A DNA stretch of 64,000 nucleotides from an uncultured Flavobacteriaceae bacterium (GCA_947497245.1 CANMFO010000005.1:186001-250000); one strand, 5' to 3'; counted from the first letter of the stretch, positions 1 through 9,881 are shown. Translations and numbers: made by a program. The notes: generated from the letters alone by a model not told the origin.

Positions 1-35
1 GGCAAAGCAAATGAATTCATTAAATAAAGGAACCT

Positions 36-908
36 ATGGGAAAGCAATCTCCATTACTAGTAAAACCGAAAACAGAATCGGCCGTTTATCACAGGATAAC
101 CCCTGAATCGGCCAATTGGAACTATTTATATTTTGAAGCGCGAAAAATGGCCCGCGGAGAAACATGGGAACACGATACCCAGGACAATGAACTGGTCATT
201 GTGCTGTTGGGCGGTAATTTTATGGTGGAAAGTGATAAGGGAAAGTGGGAGACCGTAAATGGCAGAAAGGATGTCTTTAGCGGTGTGGCACATACCCTTT
301 ACCTGCCCAGGCGGACAAAATTTACCCTGACCGCCACCAGTGATGCCCTGGATATTGCCTATGGCTGGAGCGGATCCGATGGGGACTTCCCCGCAAAATT
401 CGTTACTCCCGAGGAGACTCCAGTGGTTATTTTCGGAGGCGATAATGCGACCCGCCAGTTCAACGACTTGGTACCTCCCGGTTTCGGGTGCCATAGCATT
501 GTGGTAAGGGAGGTATACACCCCATCAGGGAATTGGAGTTCTTTTCCGGCCCACAAACACGACGAACGTATTCTGGCAGAGGACGGCACCGTGTTGGAGC
601 CCATCCAGGAAGAAACCTATTTCTATAAATTTCAAAAACCTGAAGCGTATGCCATTCAACAGGTGTATACCAAAGATCGGTCGCTGGACGAGATTGTAAG
701 GCCCCGGCACGACGATGTGGTCATGATTCCAAAGGGATTTCACCCTGTGGTGGCCGAACATGGTTTTCACTGCTATTACCTCAATTTTCTGGCGGGTACG
801 GATCAATGCCTGGCGAATACCACCGACCCCGATCACGAGTGGATATATGGTTCCTGGGCCTCTCAGGACAAAAGACTGCCCCTGGTTACCGCAGAGATGA
901 ATAAATAA
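36..908 (+). CDS. iolB: 5-deoxy-glucuronate isomerase (IolB)
   Basis: IolB isomerises 5-deoxy-D-glucuronate to 2-deoxy-5-keto-D-gluconate, the step after ring opening in cytosolic myo-inositol catabolism. The 290-aa protein has the duplicated cupin fold of the KduI/IolB family. The metal-binding cluster is visible in the second half: H173 and H175 in 'SSFPAHKHD', the E192/E193 pair before 'TYFYKF', and H236 in 'PKGFHPV'. Length is normal for IolB (about 270-300 aa). The ATG at 36 follows an AAAGGAA stretch at a plausible distance. It is the first complete gene of a same-strand iol operon, with iolC starting 8 nt after its stop. Promoter and any earlier genes lie outside the window. The family assignment is firm. 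Confidence 0.95.
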   Translation: MGKQSPLLVKPKTESAVYHRITPESANWNYLYFEARKMARGETWEHDTQDNELVIVLLGGNFMVESDKGKWETVNGRKDVFSGVAHTLYLPRRTKFTLTATSDALDIAYGWSGSDGDFPAKFVTPEETPVVIFGGDNATRQFNDLVPPGFGCHSIVVREVYTPSGNWSSFPAHKHDERILAEDGTVLEPIQEETYFYKFQKPEAYAIQQVYTKDRSLDEIVRPRHDDVVMIPKGFHPVVAEHGFHCYYLNFLAGTDQCLANTTDPDHEWIYGSWASQDKRLPLVTAEMNK

Positions 909-916
909 GACGACAG

Positions 917-1927
917 ATGGCTAAAAAATTTGATGTTATCACTTTCGGAAGGTCCTCAATCGACCTGTACTCCCAGAATATCGGTTCCCCCTTCAATGAT
1001 ATTCAAGGCTTCGATGCCTTTGTGGGCGGTTCTCCTTTGAATATTGCCGTAGGTTGCGCAAGACTGGGGGTGAAAACAAGCTTGCTCACCGCAGTGGGCG
1101 ACGATAAGGTGGGGGAATTTATTGTGAACTTTCTGGATAGGGAAGGGGTGAATACGGACTGTGTCCCGATAAAGGACACGGCCCGAAGCAGCGCGGTGGT
1201 ATTGGGGATAGAACCACCGGATAGGTTTCCCTTGGTATTTTACCGCGACAATGCCGCCGACAGTCAGGTCGATATCGATGATGTGGACAGGGCCAATATT
1301 CCGGAGCATCGGATCTTGCTGATCAATGGTACGGCCATGAACATGGAACCCTCAAGAAGCGCAACCTTCTATGCCGCGGAAGTAGCCGGAAAAAACAATG
1401 TCGGGGTAGTTCTGGACTTGGATTTCCGGGCGGACCAATGGCACGATTACAGGGCCTACGGAATAACGATGCGTGCAGTACTGCCACGGGTAAAAATAGC
1501 GATCGGCACGGAAGAGGAAATACTGGCCGCGACCATGGAGAATACCTCCCAGGTAACCATAAAGGATCAGCAAATATCGGCCCCGGAAATCAAAGGGGAT
1601 ATAGACGGATCCATAGAGCGTTTGTTGGCGACCGGAATAGAAACCTTGATAGTCAAAAGGGGAAAGGATGGTGCGAGCATCTACGGAACGGATGGTGCAA
1701 GGCAGGATGTACCGGGATTTCCCGTGGATATTTTGAACATTCTCGGCGCGGGCGATGCCTTTGCCAGCGGATTCCTCTATGGCGTTCTGCAAGGCTGGGA
1801 CCTGTACAAAGCCTGTCGGATGGGAAATGCCAGCGGGGCGCACGTGGTGACCCAGAAGGGATGTGCCAACTTCATGCCCACCTTGAAGGAATCTTTGGAT
1901 TTTATTGAAAAAAACGGCGGATTTTAA
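917..1927 (+). CDS. iolC: 5-dehydro-2-deoxygluconokinase (IolC)
   Basis: IolC phosphorylates 2-deoxy-5-keto-D-gluconate at C6 using ATP, ahead of aldol cleavage. The 336-aa protein is a PfkB/ribokinase-family kinase. It has the N-terminal substrate-binding 'GGSPLNIAVG' segment (residues 37-46) and the C-terminal anion-hole motif 'GAGD' at 277-280, where D280 is the expected catalytic base. There is no C-terminal DUF2090 aldolase-like fusion, unlike the longer proteobacterial IolC proteins. Neighbours iolB and iolD make the inositol role secure over a generic sugar kinase. Confidence 0.94.
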   Translation: MAKKFDVITFGRSSIDLYSQNIGSPFNDIQGFDAFVGGSPLNIAVGCARLGVKTSLLTAVGDDKVGEFIVNFLDREGVNTDCVPIKDTARSSAVVLGIEPPDRFPLVFYRDNAADSQVDIDDVDRANIPEHRILLINGTAMNMEPSRSATFYAAEVAGKNNVGVVLDLDFRADQWHDYRAYGITMRAVLPRVKIAIGTEEEILAATMENTSQVTIKDQQISAPEIKGDIDGSIERLLATGIETLIVKRGKDGASIYGTDGARQDVPGFPVDILNILGAGDAFASGFLYGVLQGWDLYKACRMGNASGAHVVTQKGCANFMPTLKESLDFIEKNGGF

Positions 1928-1939
1928 ATTATAGTTGAA

Positions 1940-3799
1940 ATGGATGTAAAAAAACTTACGGTGGCACAGGCCACCATAGAATATCTGAAAAATCAATATG
2001 TGGAACGGGACGGCGTGCAGAACAAGTTCTTTGCCGGGTGCTTTGGTATTCTTGGGCACGGCAACGTGGCCGGGATCGGCCAGGCACTGCACCAGAACCC
2101 GGACTTTCCCCTATTTGTTGCACGGAATGAACAGAGCATGGTACATACGGCGGCGGCCTATGCCAAGGTAAAGAACCGCTTACAGACCTTTGCATGTACA
2201 TCTTCAATAGGTCCCGGGGCCACGAATATGGTCACTGGGGCTGCTGCGGCCACGATAAACAGGATTCCGGTGCTGCTCCTACCTGGAGACATTTTTGCGA
2301 CAAGACATGTGGCTCCGGTCCTGCAACAATTGGAATCTGCTGCGACCCAGGACGTTTCCGTGAACGATTGCTTTAAACCCGTCTCAAAATATTGGGACCG
2401 GATAAATAGGCCCGAACAGTTGATTACCGCCTTGCCCGAGGTAATGCGGGTACTCACCTCTCCGGCAGAGACGGGCGCCGTAACCTTGAGCATTCCCCAG
2501 GACGTCCAGGCGGAAGCATTTGATTTTCCCGTGGAACTCTTTGAAAAAAGGGTTTGGCATATTGCCCGGACCATGCCGGACCAGAGCCTCCTGGCCAAGG
2601 CCATAGCGCAGATCAAGACGAGCAAAAGACCATTGATCGTCTCCGGCGGTGGTACCATTTATAGTGGGGCAACGGAAATACTGAAAAAAATGGTGAACCG
2701 AACGGGAATCCCGGTAACGGAGACTTTTGCGGGCAAAGGCTCCCTGAACTTTGATGAGCCCCAAAATTTGGGCGCCGCCGGGGTAACCGGAACCCCAGGG
2801 GCCATAGAAATTGCAAGAGAGGCCGACCTGGTTGTAGGTTTGGGTACGCGTTACAGCGATTTTACCACCATTTCAAAATCGGCCTTCCAAGATCCCGATG
2901 TGAAGTTCATCAACATTAATGTGGCTGAATTCGATTCCTTTAAACATGGAGCCCTGCCGCTGACAGGGGACGCGAAAGCAATTCTTGAAGAAATTGACGA
3001 ACAGTTGTCGGATTATGCGGTAAGCAAGGATTACCGGGAAAAAATAGAGGGATTCAACGCAAGCTGGGACGATTTCGTTTCCGGAATATATACGGAGAAA
3101 AACGAAACACCTGCTTTTCAGGGAGAGGTGATCGGAGCGGTCAACACTTTTTCAGACGCCGATGATATCATGGTGTGCGCGGCGGGAAGTCTTCCCGGGG
3201 ACCTTCATAAGTTATGGAGGACGAGAAACCCAAAAGGGTTCCATCTGGAATACGGATACTCCTGCATGGGTTATGAGATTGCCGGTGGGCTGGGAGCAAA
3301 AATGGCCCATCCGGATAACGAGGTCTATGTATTGGTGGGCGATGGCAGCTACCTGATGATGTCGCAGGAAATCGTTACCTCCATCCAGGAAAGACGAAAA
3401 TTGACCATAATCCTGTTGAACAACGACGGATACTCCAGCATTGGGGGTCTATCGGCCTCTTTGGGAAGTGAGGGCTTCGGCACCTACTATCGCTATCGAA
3501 ATGAGCGGACCAACCAGCTCGACGGAGGGCTGTTGCCCATAGATTATGCGGCCAATGCCGCCAGTATGGGTGCGCATGTCATTAAGGCTTCGAATGTGCA
3601 AGAACTCAATGCAGCCCTGAAAAAGGCAAAGACCATAGACCATACTACCCTGATCTATATTGAAGTGGATCGCAAAAAAGGGGTTCCCGGTTTTGCCTGG
3701 TGGGACGTTGCCGTGGCGGAGGTGTCGGAAAAAGAAGCGGTAGACGCCTCTTTTCAGGACTACCAGAAAAATAAGAAGACGCAAAAATATTATCTATAG
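1940..3799 (+). CDS. iolD: 3D-(3,5/4)-trihydroxycyclohexane-1,2-dione hydrolase (IolD)
   Basis: IolD is the thiamine-diphosphate enzyme that hydrolytically opens the diketo-inositol ring to give 5-deoxy-glucuronate. The 619-aa protein has the three-domain acetolactate-synthase-like layout. The PYR domain carries the ThDP-activating glutamate E64 in 'VARNEQSMVHTA', and the PP domain carries the metal/ThDP motif from 'GDGS' (467-470) to 'LLNNDGYSS'. The length matches IolD (about 620-645 aa). Acetolactate synthase is the main structural alternative, but the setting between iolC and iolA and the family-typical N-terminus favour IolD. It starts 12 nt after the iolC stop without a clear Shine-Dalgarno site. 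Confidence 0.95.
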   Translation: MDVKKLTVAQATIEYLKNQYVERDGVQNKFFAGCFGILGHGNVAGIGQALHQNPDFPLFVARNEQSMVHTAAAYAKVKNRLQTFACTSSIGPGATNMVTGAAAATINRIPVLLLPGDIFATRHVAPVLQQLESAATQDVSVNDCFKPVSKYWDRINRPEQLITALPEVMRVLTSPAETGAVTLSIPQDVQAEAFDFPVELFEKRVWHIARTMPDQSLLAKAIAQIKTSKRPLIVSGGGTIYSGATEILKKMVNRTGIPVTETFAGKGSLNFDEPQNLGAAGVTGTPGAIEIAREADLVVGLGTRYSDFTTISKSAFQDPDVKFININVAEFDSFKHGALPLTGDAKAILEEIDEQLSDYAVSKDYREKIEGFNASWDDFVSGIYTEKNETPAFQGEVIGAVNTFSDADDIMVCAAGSLPGDLHKLWRTRNPKGFHLEYGYSCMGYEIAGGLGAKMAHPDNEVYVLVGDGSYLMMSQEIVTSIQERRKLTIILLNNDGYSSIGGLSASLGSEGFGTYYRYRNERTNQLDGGLLPIDYAANAASMGAHVIKASNVQELNAALKKAKTIDHTTLIYIEVDRKKGVPGFAWWDVAVAEVSEKEAVDASFQDYQKNKKTQKYYL

Positions 3800-3824
3800 T
3801 CCAAAATAACCAATAACCGATCCA

Positions 3825-5420
3825 ATGAATACCGACCTGATCATAACCTTGGCCTCTTTCATCCTCTTCACCGGAGGTGTGGCCCTTTTTACTTGGTACA
3901 GCCTTAGAAAAACCAACCTGGGTTCCTCGGAGGGTTATTTTTTGGGAGGAAGAAGCTTAACGGGAACGTTCATCGCCGGTTCCATGTTGTTGACCAATAT
4001 TTCCTCAGAACATCTCATTGGCATGAACGGCAATTCCTATGTCAATGGATTCATAGTCATTGCCTGGGAAGTTACCTCGTCGATAGCGCTGGTGATCGCT
4101 GCCATATTTTTTGTTCCCAAATATTTAAAAATGGGTTTGACCACCATTCCCCAATTTTTGGAGAACCGCTTCGATGGCCTTACCCGAACCATGGTGGCGG
4201 CCATTCTGGTTTTTTCCTTTGTGGTCACCCTATTGCCCATCGTGTTGTATTCCGGGGCAATAGGTATTGAAAGTCTGTTCGGGATTTCCGATATCTTGGG
4301 GGTAGATCAGACCGAAGGGCTTTGGGTGACCGTGGTGCTCATTGGCGCCATTGGCTCGATCTATGCCATTTTTGGAGGGTTGAAGGCCGTGGCCTACTCC
4401 GATACCATTAATGGTCTGGGCCTACTGTTGGGGGGCTTGTTGATACCCATCCTGGCACTGATGGCCATTGGGGACAACAATATTGTGGATGGTTTGGTAA
4501 AGGTTTACGAATACGCTCCTGAAAAGTTCAATGTTATTGGTGCACCCGATTCCGTACTGCCGTTTGAGGTGCTGTTCACGGGCTTGATCATCAACCAACT
4601 GTATTTCTGGGGTATGAACCAAGCCATTATCCAAAGGGCATTGGGCGCCAAAAATTTAAAGGAGGCCCAAAAGGGCCTGTTGTTGACCGGACTTTTTAAA
4701 ATACTTATTCCCTTGATCATTATTCTCCCCGGAGTAATATGCTATTACTACTTCCAAGATACCTATTTTGACCAGCAGGATTCGGTTTATCCTCAATTGG
4801 TGAAAAAAGTATTGCCCGTGTGGTTGATAGGGTTCTTTGCCGCCGTGATCATGGGAGCTGTATTGAGTACGTTCAATTCGGTCTTGAATTCGGTCGCAAC
4901 CTTGTTCAGTGTGGATATCTATAAAAAGCACATTGCGAAAAATACCAGCGACAAGACCCTGGTCAAAATCGGTAAGGCGACTTCAGCAGTTTTGGCGGTC
5001 ATCGCTATTTTCACCGCACCCTTCGTTGCAAATGCCTCGGATGGACTATACCAATTGCTGCAGGAACTGAACGGTATCTTCTTTATTCCGATAGCATCCA
5101 TTTTATTGGCCGGGTTCTTTATGAAGAAGGTTTCCGCCCTGGGTGCAAAGGTTGCCTTGATATTTGGTTTGCTCTTTTACATTTTTATGACCTGGGGCTA
5201 TACCGGTCACAACATACACTTTGTGCACCTATGGGGAATCGAATTTGTGTTGAACGTCGCCATCATGTACGGGGTCTCCTATTTTTATCCCAGAAAGAAC
5301 ATGTACCAGGTCACCGATGTGGGGGCTGTTGATTTAAGGTCATGGAAATATACCAGGCCCATGTCGATAGGCCTGTGCGCGGTCACTATTTTGATATATA
5401 TACTGCTGGGAAGCAACTGA
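3825..5420 (+). CDS. SSS-family sodium/solute symporter, probable myo-inositol transporter
   Basis: This is an integral inner-membrane protein of 531 aa with about 13-14 hydrophobic segments. It begins as sodium:solute symporters (SSS, SLC5-like) do, with a periplasmic N-terminus and the 'YFLGGRSLTG' and 'LTNISSEHLIGMNG' signatures of the sugar/inositol branch. It lies inside the iol operon between iolD and iolA, so myo-inositol is the likely cargo; this is inferred from context. It would replace the IolT/IolF major-facilitator carriers of Bacillus. A second, distant SSS protein is encoded at 33797-35461. Confidence 0.88.
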   Translation: MNTDLIITLASFILFTGGVALFTWYSLRKTNLGSSEGYFLGGRSLTGTFIAGSMLLTNISSEHLIGMNGNSYVNGFIVIAWEVTSSIALVIAAIFFVPKYLKMGLTTIPQFLENRFDGLTRTMVAAILVFSFVVTLLPIVLYSGAIGIESLFGISDILGVDQTEGLWVTVVLIGAIGSIYAIFGGLKAVAYSDTINGLGLLLGGLLIPILALMAIGDNNIVDGLVKVYEYAPEKFNVIGAPDSVLPFEVLFTGLIINQLYFWGMNQAIIQRALGAKNLKEAQKGLLLTGLFKILIPLIIILPGVICYYYFQDTYFDQQDSVYPQLVKKVLPVWLIGFFAAVIMGAVLSTFNSVLNSVATLFSVDIYKKHIAKNTSDKTLVKIGKATSAVLAVIAIFTAPFVANASDGLYQLLQELNGIFFIPIASILLAGFFMKKVSALGAKVALIFGLLFYIFMTWGYTGHNIHFVHLWGIEFVLNVAIMYGVSYFYPRKNMYQVTDVGAVDLRSWKYTRPMSIGLCAVTILIYILLGSN

Positions 5421-5461
5421 TCTTCAAATAACACATATAATCAGGTTTAAGCAATAAGAAA

Positions 5462-6937
5462 ATGGACATTTTACAAAATTACATAGACGGACGTTGGACG
5501 AACAGCGCATCAAAAGAAACCCTTGATGTACTGAATCCCGCCAATCAGGAGGTCTTGGCAAAAGTGCCTTTCGGTGAGGACACCAAAACGGATGTGGAAC
5601 AGGCTACGCTTGCGGCTCAAAAGGCATTTCAGGAATGGAGCAAAGTACCGGTAATGAAACGGGTCCAGGTCCTCTATCATTTGAAGTCCCTTTTGGAGGA
5701 CAAACGGGAAGACCTGGCAGAAATAATTACCAATGAGTCGGGCAAGACCAAGGCCGAATCTTTTGGTGAGATACAGCGGGCCATTGAGAATGTCGAGGTT
5801 GCCTGTGGTACGCCCATGCTCATGGCCGGTGATGTTATCGAGGATATCGCCAAGGGAATAGACGAAATGATGATTCGTCAACCATTGGGTGTTGCTGCCT
5901 GCATCACCCCCTTCAATTTTCCAAGTATGATCGTATTTTGGTTCTTGCCCTATGCCATCGCGACGGGCAATGCCTTTATCATAAAACCATCCGAAAAGGT
6001 GCCTTTGACCATGATGAGGATTTTTGAGTTCATCGACCAATTGGATATCCCCAAGGGCTTGGTCAATTTGGTACACGGTGGCAAGGCCTCGGTGGATGCC
6101 ATTCTGGAGCATCCGCAGATCAAGGCCATCAGTTTTGTGGGCAGCACCCCGGTGGCAAGGTATATTTATTCCAAAGGAACGGCCAACGGAAAAAGGGTAC
6201 AGGCGCAGGGAGGAGCGAAAAACCCGGTGGTCATATTGCCCGACTCGGATATTGAGATGTCAACCAAAATTATTACAGATTCGGTCTATGGCTGTGCCGG
6301 GCAGCGTTGTTTGGCGGCTTCCACGATTATTACAGTAGACGATTCCAAAAGAGAAATAAAGGATGCCCTTTATGAAACGGTAAGGACAAGGACCACCGGA
6401 TACGGTTGGGAAGAGGGCGTAAACATGGGCCCTGTCATCACCCCTGAAAGCAAAAGTAGAATTGAAGGACTGATTCAGCAAGGTGTCGATGAAGGGGCAG
6501 AGGTGCTTCTTGATGGAAGGAACACCACTATTTCTGGATATGAAAAAGGGAATTTCATTGCGCCGACAATTTTGGAAAACGTGGCCTTGGACAAGGAACT
6601 GATCAAAACGGAGATCTTTGGCCCGGTAATGAGCTTGATCTCCATGAAAAATATCGAAGAGGCCCTATCGTTTGTCAATAGTGGAAACTACGGCAATATG
6701 GCCTGTCTTTTCACGGGTAGCGGAGCGAACGCAAGGAAGTTCAGAAATGAGGCGGACGCCGGAAACATCGGTGTCAATATCGGTGTTGCCGCGCCCATGG
6801 CACAGTTTCCCTTTAGCGGGTGGAAAGATAGCTTTTTTGGCGACCTGCATGGACAGGGGAAACATGCCATAGAGTTTTTCACACAGACCAAAGTGATCAT
6901 AGAGCGATGGCCCAACATATGGTCCCGTAAATTTTAA
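5462..6937 (+). CDS. iolA: CoA-acylating methylmalonate-semialdehyde dehydrogenase (IolA)
   Basis: IolA oxidises malonate semialdehyde (or methylmalonate semialdehyde) with NAD+ and CoA to acetyl-CoA (or propionyl-CoA), the exit step of inositol catabolism. The 491-aa protein is an aldehyde-dehydrogenase superfamily member with the MMSDH-specific segments 'ITPFNFPSM' and 'GGAKNPVVILPDSD'. The catalytic cysteine is C283 in 'GCAGQRCLAAS'. Length is typical. It begins about 40 nt after the symporter gene. The operon context favours the inositol rather than the valine pathway role, although the enzyme may serve both. Confidence 0.95.
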   Translation: MDILQNYIDGRWTNSASKETLDVLNPANQEVLAKVPFGEDTKTDVEQATLAAQKAFQEWSKVPVMKRVQVLYHLKSLLEDKREDLAEIITNESGKTKAESFGEIQRAIENVEVACGTPMLMAGDVIEDIAKGIDEMMIRQPLGVAACITPFNFPSMIVFWFLPYAIATGNAFIIKPSEKVPLTMMRIFEFIDQLDIPKGLVNLVHGGKASVDAILEHPQIKAISFVGSTPVARYIYSKGTANGKRVQAQGGAKNPVVILPDSDIEMSTKIITDSVYGCAGQRCLAASTIITVDDSKREIKDALYETVRTRTTGYGWEEGVNMGPVITPESKSRIEGLIQQGVDEGAEVLLDGRNTTISGYEKGNFIAPTILENVALDKELIKTEIFGPVMSLISMKNIEEALSFVNSGNYGNMACLFTGSGANARKFRNEADAGNIGVNIGVAAPMAQFPFSGWKDSFFGDLHGQGKHAIEFFTQTKVIIERWPNIWSRKF

Positions 6938-6948
6938 ATGAGCTTGGA

Positions 6949-7854
6949 ATGATCAAAATAGCAAATGCACCCTGTTCCTGGGGCGCCCTGGAATTTGATT
7001 TGGAGGAAAAATCGGAAGAAATCGGGTTTGAAAGGGTTTTGGACGAAATCAGGGAAACGGGCTACATCGGTACCGAACTGGGCGATTGGGGCTATATGCC
7101 CACGAATCCGAATCTTTTGCACACCGAAATCGACAAAAGGGGGTTGGAGTTGTTGGGAGCCTTCGTTCCGGTGGCCCTGGCCGATAGCAACGCACATGGA
7201 AAAGGGGTCGAAACCGCGCTGAGGGTTGCCGAACTGATGTACAGTGCCGGCTATGAAAATGCCTTTATCGTTTTGGCCGATGATAATGGGTCCGTGCCCG
7301 AACGAACACAGCACGCAGGAAGAATAACCCCTGAAATGGGACTTTCCGAAACCCAATGGAAAACCTATGCCGGGGGGGCTGAAAGGGTGGCCCGGGCGGT
7401 CAAGGACCAATATGGCCTACGAACCGTTTTCCATCACCATTGTGCCGGCTATGTGGAAACCCCGGAAGAACTGGACAGGCTCATGGCTTTGACCGATCCC
7501 GAACTGTTGGGGCTTTGTCTGGACATGGGGCATTACGCCTTTGGCGGGGGGGATCCCGTGCAGGCCCTACAGAAGCATTCAAACAGAATATGGCACGTAC
7601 ACTTTAAGGATTTTGATCCCGAAGCGGCCAGGGGTTCCAGAGAAGCGAATGGTGATTATTTCGATGCTCTGAAAAGAGGGGTGTTCTGTGAACTTGGAAA
7701 GGGTGCGGTGAATTTTCAAGCCGTAGTCGATCTGTTGAACGACAAGGGCTATTTCGGTTGGATCGTAGTGGAACAGGATATTCTTCCAGGTATGGGAGAT
7801 CCAAAGGCCTGTGCAAGGGCCAATAGGGATTTCATTAAAACTTTAGGACTATAA
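6949..7854 (+). CDS. iolE: Inosose dehydratase (IolE)
   Basis: IolE dehydrates 2-keto-myo-inositol (scyllo-inosose) to 3D-(3,5/4)-trihydroxycyclohexane-1,2-dione in the cytosol. The 301-aa protein is an AP-endonuclease-2-type TIM barrel. It opens with the IolE-typical 'IANAPCSWGALEFD' and contains metal-site regions 'CLDMGHYAFGGGDP' and 'WHVHFKDFDP'. The start at 6949 is chosen because an upstream ATG at 6938 runs only four codons before a stop. It lies 11 nt after iolA and 14 nt before iolG. Confidence 0.94.
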   Translation: MIKIANAPCSWGALEFDLEEKSEEIGFERVLDEIRETGYIGTELGDWGYMPTNPNLLHTEIDKRGLELLGAFVPVALADSNAHGKGVETALRVAELMYSAGYENAFIVLADDNGSVPERTQHAGRITPEMGLSETQWKTYAGGAERVARAVKDQYGLRTVFHHHCAGYVETPEELDRLMALTDPELLGLCLDMGHYAFGGGDPVQALQKHSNRIWHVHFKDFDPEAARGSREANGDYFDALKRGVFCELGKGAVNFQAVVDLLNDKGYFGWIVVEQDILPGMGDPKACARANRDFIKTLGL

Positions 7855-7868
7855 CTAATAGAATTCAG

Positions 7869-8876
7869 ATGAAAAAAGTAAAATTTGCGGTTGCGGGATT
7901 GGGAAGAATCGGAAAGATCCATTTGGAGAACCTACTTCAAACGCCCAACGTGGATGTAGTTGCCGCGACCGATCCCGATAAGGATTGTTTACAATACGCC
8001 AAGGATAGGGGCGTACCCACGACCACTGACACTTTTGAGGAAATGCTGGTCAGCACCCCAATTGAGGCCGTCCTGATATGTACCCCTACCGATACGCATG
8101 CCGATTATGTTGAACTGTCCGCAAAGGCCGGAAAACATATTTTTTGTGAAAAACCTTTAGATCTTTCCCTGGAGCGGGTTCTCGAAGTATTGGAAGTGGT
8201 CAAGAACTCCAATGTAAAGTTAATGCTTGGTTTCAACAGGAGGTTCGACAAGGAATTTCGAAAGGTGCGGGAATTGGTAAAGAACGATGCCGTTGGTCTT
8301 CCCCATCTGGTCAAGATCACCAGTCGCGATCCCGGTGCCCCGCCGGTAAGCTACATTGAAAAATCGGGAGGACTCTTTTTGGACATGACCATACATGATT
8401 TTGACATGGCCCGTTTTGTAGTGGCCAAGGAAGTCGAGGAGGTATACGCCAAAGGCGCCGTTTTGGTCGACCCGGCCATTGGTGAGGCCGGAGACATCGA
8501 TACCGCGGTGGTTACGCTCACCTATGTGGACGGTACAATGGCGATAATAGACAACAGTAGGGAAGCATCCTATGGCTACGACCAACGGGTCGAGGTTTTC
8601 GGGTCAAAGGGAATGGTACAGTCCAACAATAATTTCCACGACTCCCACACTTTATATAATGATCAGGGCATACATGCCGCCCTGCCACTGCATTTCTTTC
8701 TGGAGCGGTATCGGGAGGCCTATAAGACCGAATTGCTGGACTTTATCCAGGGGCTCGAAAACGGTACGCTGATGCCCGTGGACGGAAATGATGGATTGCA
8801 GTCCTTAAAAATTGGACTTGCCGCCCTTAAGTCCCTCAAGGAAAACAGGCCGGTAAAGATTTCCGAGATTGTATAA
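7869..8876 (+). CDS. iolG: Inositol 2-dehydrogenase (IolG), Gfo/Idh/MocA family
   Basis: IolG oxidises myo-inositol to 2-keto-myo-inositol with NAD+, the first catabolic step. The 335-aa protein has the N-terminal Rossmann motif 'GLGRIGKIH' (10-18), the 'EKPLDLS' motif with the catalytic lysine K95, and the downstream 'LDMTIHDFDMARF' segment holding the family's catalytic Asp/His. It lacks an export signal, unlike the Tat-exported relative at 60793-62172. It is the last recognised iol gene in the operon. Scyllo-inositol or a related polyol as substrate cannot be excluded. Confidence 0.92.
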   Translation: MKKVKFAVAGLGRIGKIHLENLLQTPNVDVVAATDPDKDCLQYAKDRGVPTTTDTFEEMLVSTPIEAVLICTPTDTHADYVELSAKAGKHIFCEKPLDLSLERVLEVLEVVKNSNVKLMLGFNRRFDKEFRKVRELVKNDAVGLPHLVKITSRDPGAPPVSYIEKSGGLFLDMTIHDFDMARFVVAKEVEEVYAKGAVLVDPAIGEAGDIDTAVVTLTYVDGTMAIIDNSREASYGYDQRVEVFGSKGMVQSNNNFHDSHTLYNDQGIHAALPLHFFLERYREAYKTELLDFIQGLENGTLMPVDGNDGLQSLKIGLAALKSLKENRPVKISEIV

Positions 8877-8934
8877 TATCCATGTTGGATCTACTACGTT
8901 CACCATTGGCCATCACAGAGTAAAAAAGAGGTTT

Positions 8935-9792
8935 ATGAAAACAAGGGTACTTCTGGCGCTACTGCCGATATTGGTATTTTCATCACTTTCATCGGCACAA
9001 AAAAATGGGCCCATTAATACCATGTCGTTCAATATACGATACGACAATCCAGAGGATGGACCTCAGAATTGGCAATATCGAAAGGAAAATGTGGTACGGA
9101 TGATCAACTTTTACGACCTGGACATCATTGGTATGCAAGAGGTTTTGGTGACCCAACTGAACTACCTGAAAGCGAATTTGCGGCAGTACGGAACTGTAGG
9201 CGTCGGAAGGGAGGATGGGAAGGAAAAGGGAGAGTTTTCACCCATCTTTTACAGGAAGAACAGGTTCAAAAAACTCAAAAGTGGTACGTTCTGGTTGAGT
9301 GAAACGCCGGCAAAAGTAAGTAAGGGTTGGGATGCCGCTTTGGAAAGAATTGCAACTTGGGTGGTGTTAAAGGACAAAACTACCGGAAGGGAACTTCTTT
9401 TTATGAATACGCATTTTGATCACGTAGGGGACCGTGCAAGGACGGAGAGCACCGTATTGTTAAAACAAAAATCAGAAGAACTGGCAAAGGGTTTGCCCTT
9501 GATCCTGACCGGTGATTTCAATCTGGTTCCGGAGTCCGAAGCCATAAAAACCTTGCTCGAACCCGATGGAAAGAACACCTTGATCAACACCAGCAGTGTG
9601 GCCACCTTTTCCTATGGACCGGAATGGACCACCTGCGGGTTCGATAAAAGGCCGTTTGGGGAACGGAAGGTAATCGACTATATTTTTGTAAAGCAGGTGG
9701 GGCGGGTAAACCGGTATGCCGTTCTTTCCGAAACCTTGAATGATATTTTCCTGTCAGATCACTGTCCGGTGTTTGCACAGATCCAACTGTAG
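8935..9792 (+). CDS. Exported endonuclease/exonuclease/phosphatase (EEP) superfamily hydrolase
   Basis: The 285-aa protein has a Sec signal peptide ('LLALLPILVFSSLSSAQ') and a full EEP/DNase I-like fold. Visible active-site elements are N33 in 'SFNIRYD', E69 in 'GMQEVL', H160 in 'NTHFDH', D194 and N196 in 'TGDFN', and H276 in 'SDHCP'. EEP enzymes cleave phosphodiesters or phosphomonoesters, and the superfamily includes inositol-polyphosphate 5-phosphatases and sphingomyelinases. Because it directly follows the iol operon, release of inositol from a phosphorylated or lipid-linked source is an attractive but unproven role. The start at 8935 follows 'AAAAGAGG'; a longer reading from 8869 overlaps iolG and would bury the signal peptide, so it was not used. 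Confidence 0.85.
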   Translation: MKTRVLLALLPILVFSSLSSAQKNGPINTMSFNIRYDNPEDGPQNWQYRKENVVRMINFYDLDIIGMQEVLVTQLNYLKANLRQYGTVGVGREDGKEKGEFSPIFYRKNRFKKLKSGTFWLSETPAKVSKGWDAALERIATWVVLKDKTTGRELLFMNTHFDHVGDRARTESTVLLKQKSEELAKGLPLILTGDFNLVPESEAIKTLLEPDGKNTLINTSSVATFSYGPEWTTCGFDKRPFGERKVIDYIFVKQVGRVNRYAVLSETLNDIFLSDHCPVFAQIQL

Positions 9793-9881
9793 CGATCTTG
9801 CAGGTGTACCGGACAACCCTCCTGAATCCCGGACCGTTTTTTCTAGTCGATACGGCATTATGGCCGAATCCATGTTCGGGC

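Noticed and set aside
1352-2092. Minus-strand open frame of 246 codons
   Set aside because: It lies opposite the well-supported iolC and the start of iolD, has no recognisable domain, and reflects codon composition of the genes on the other strand.
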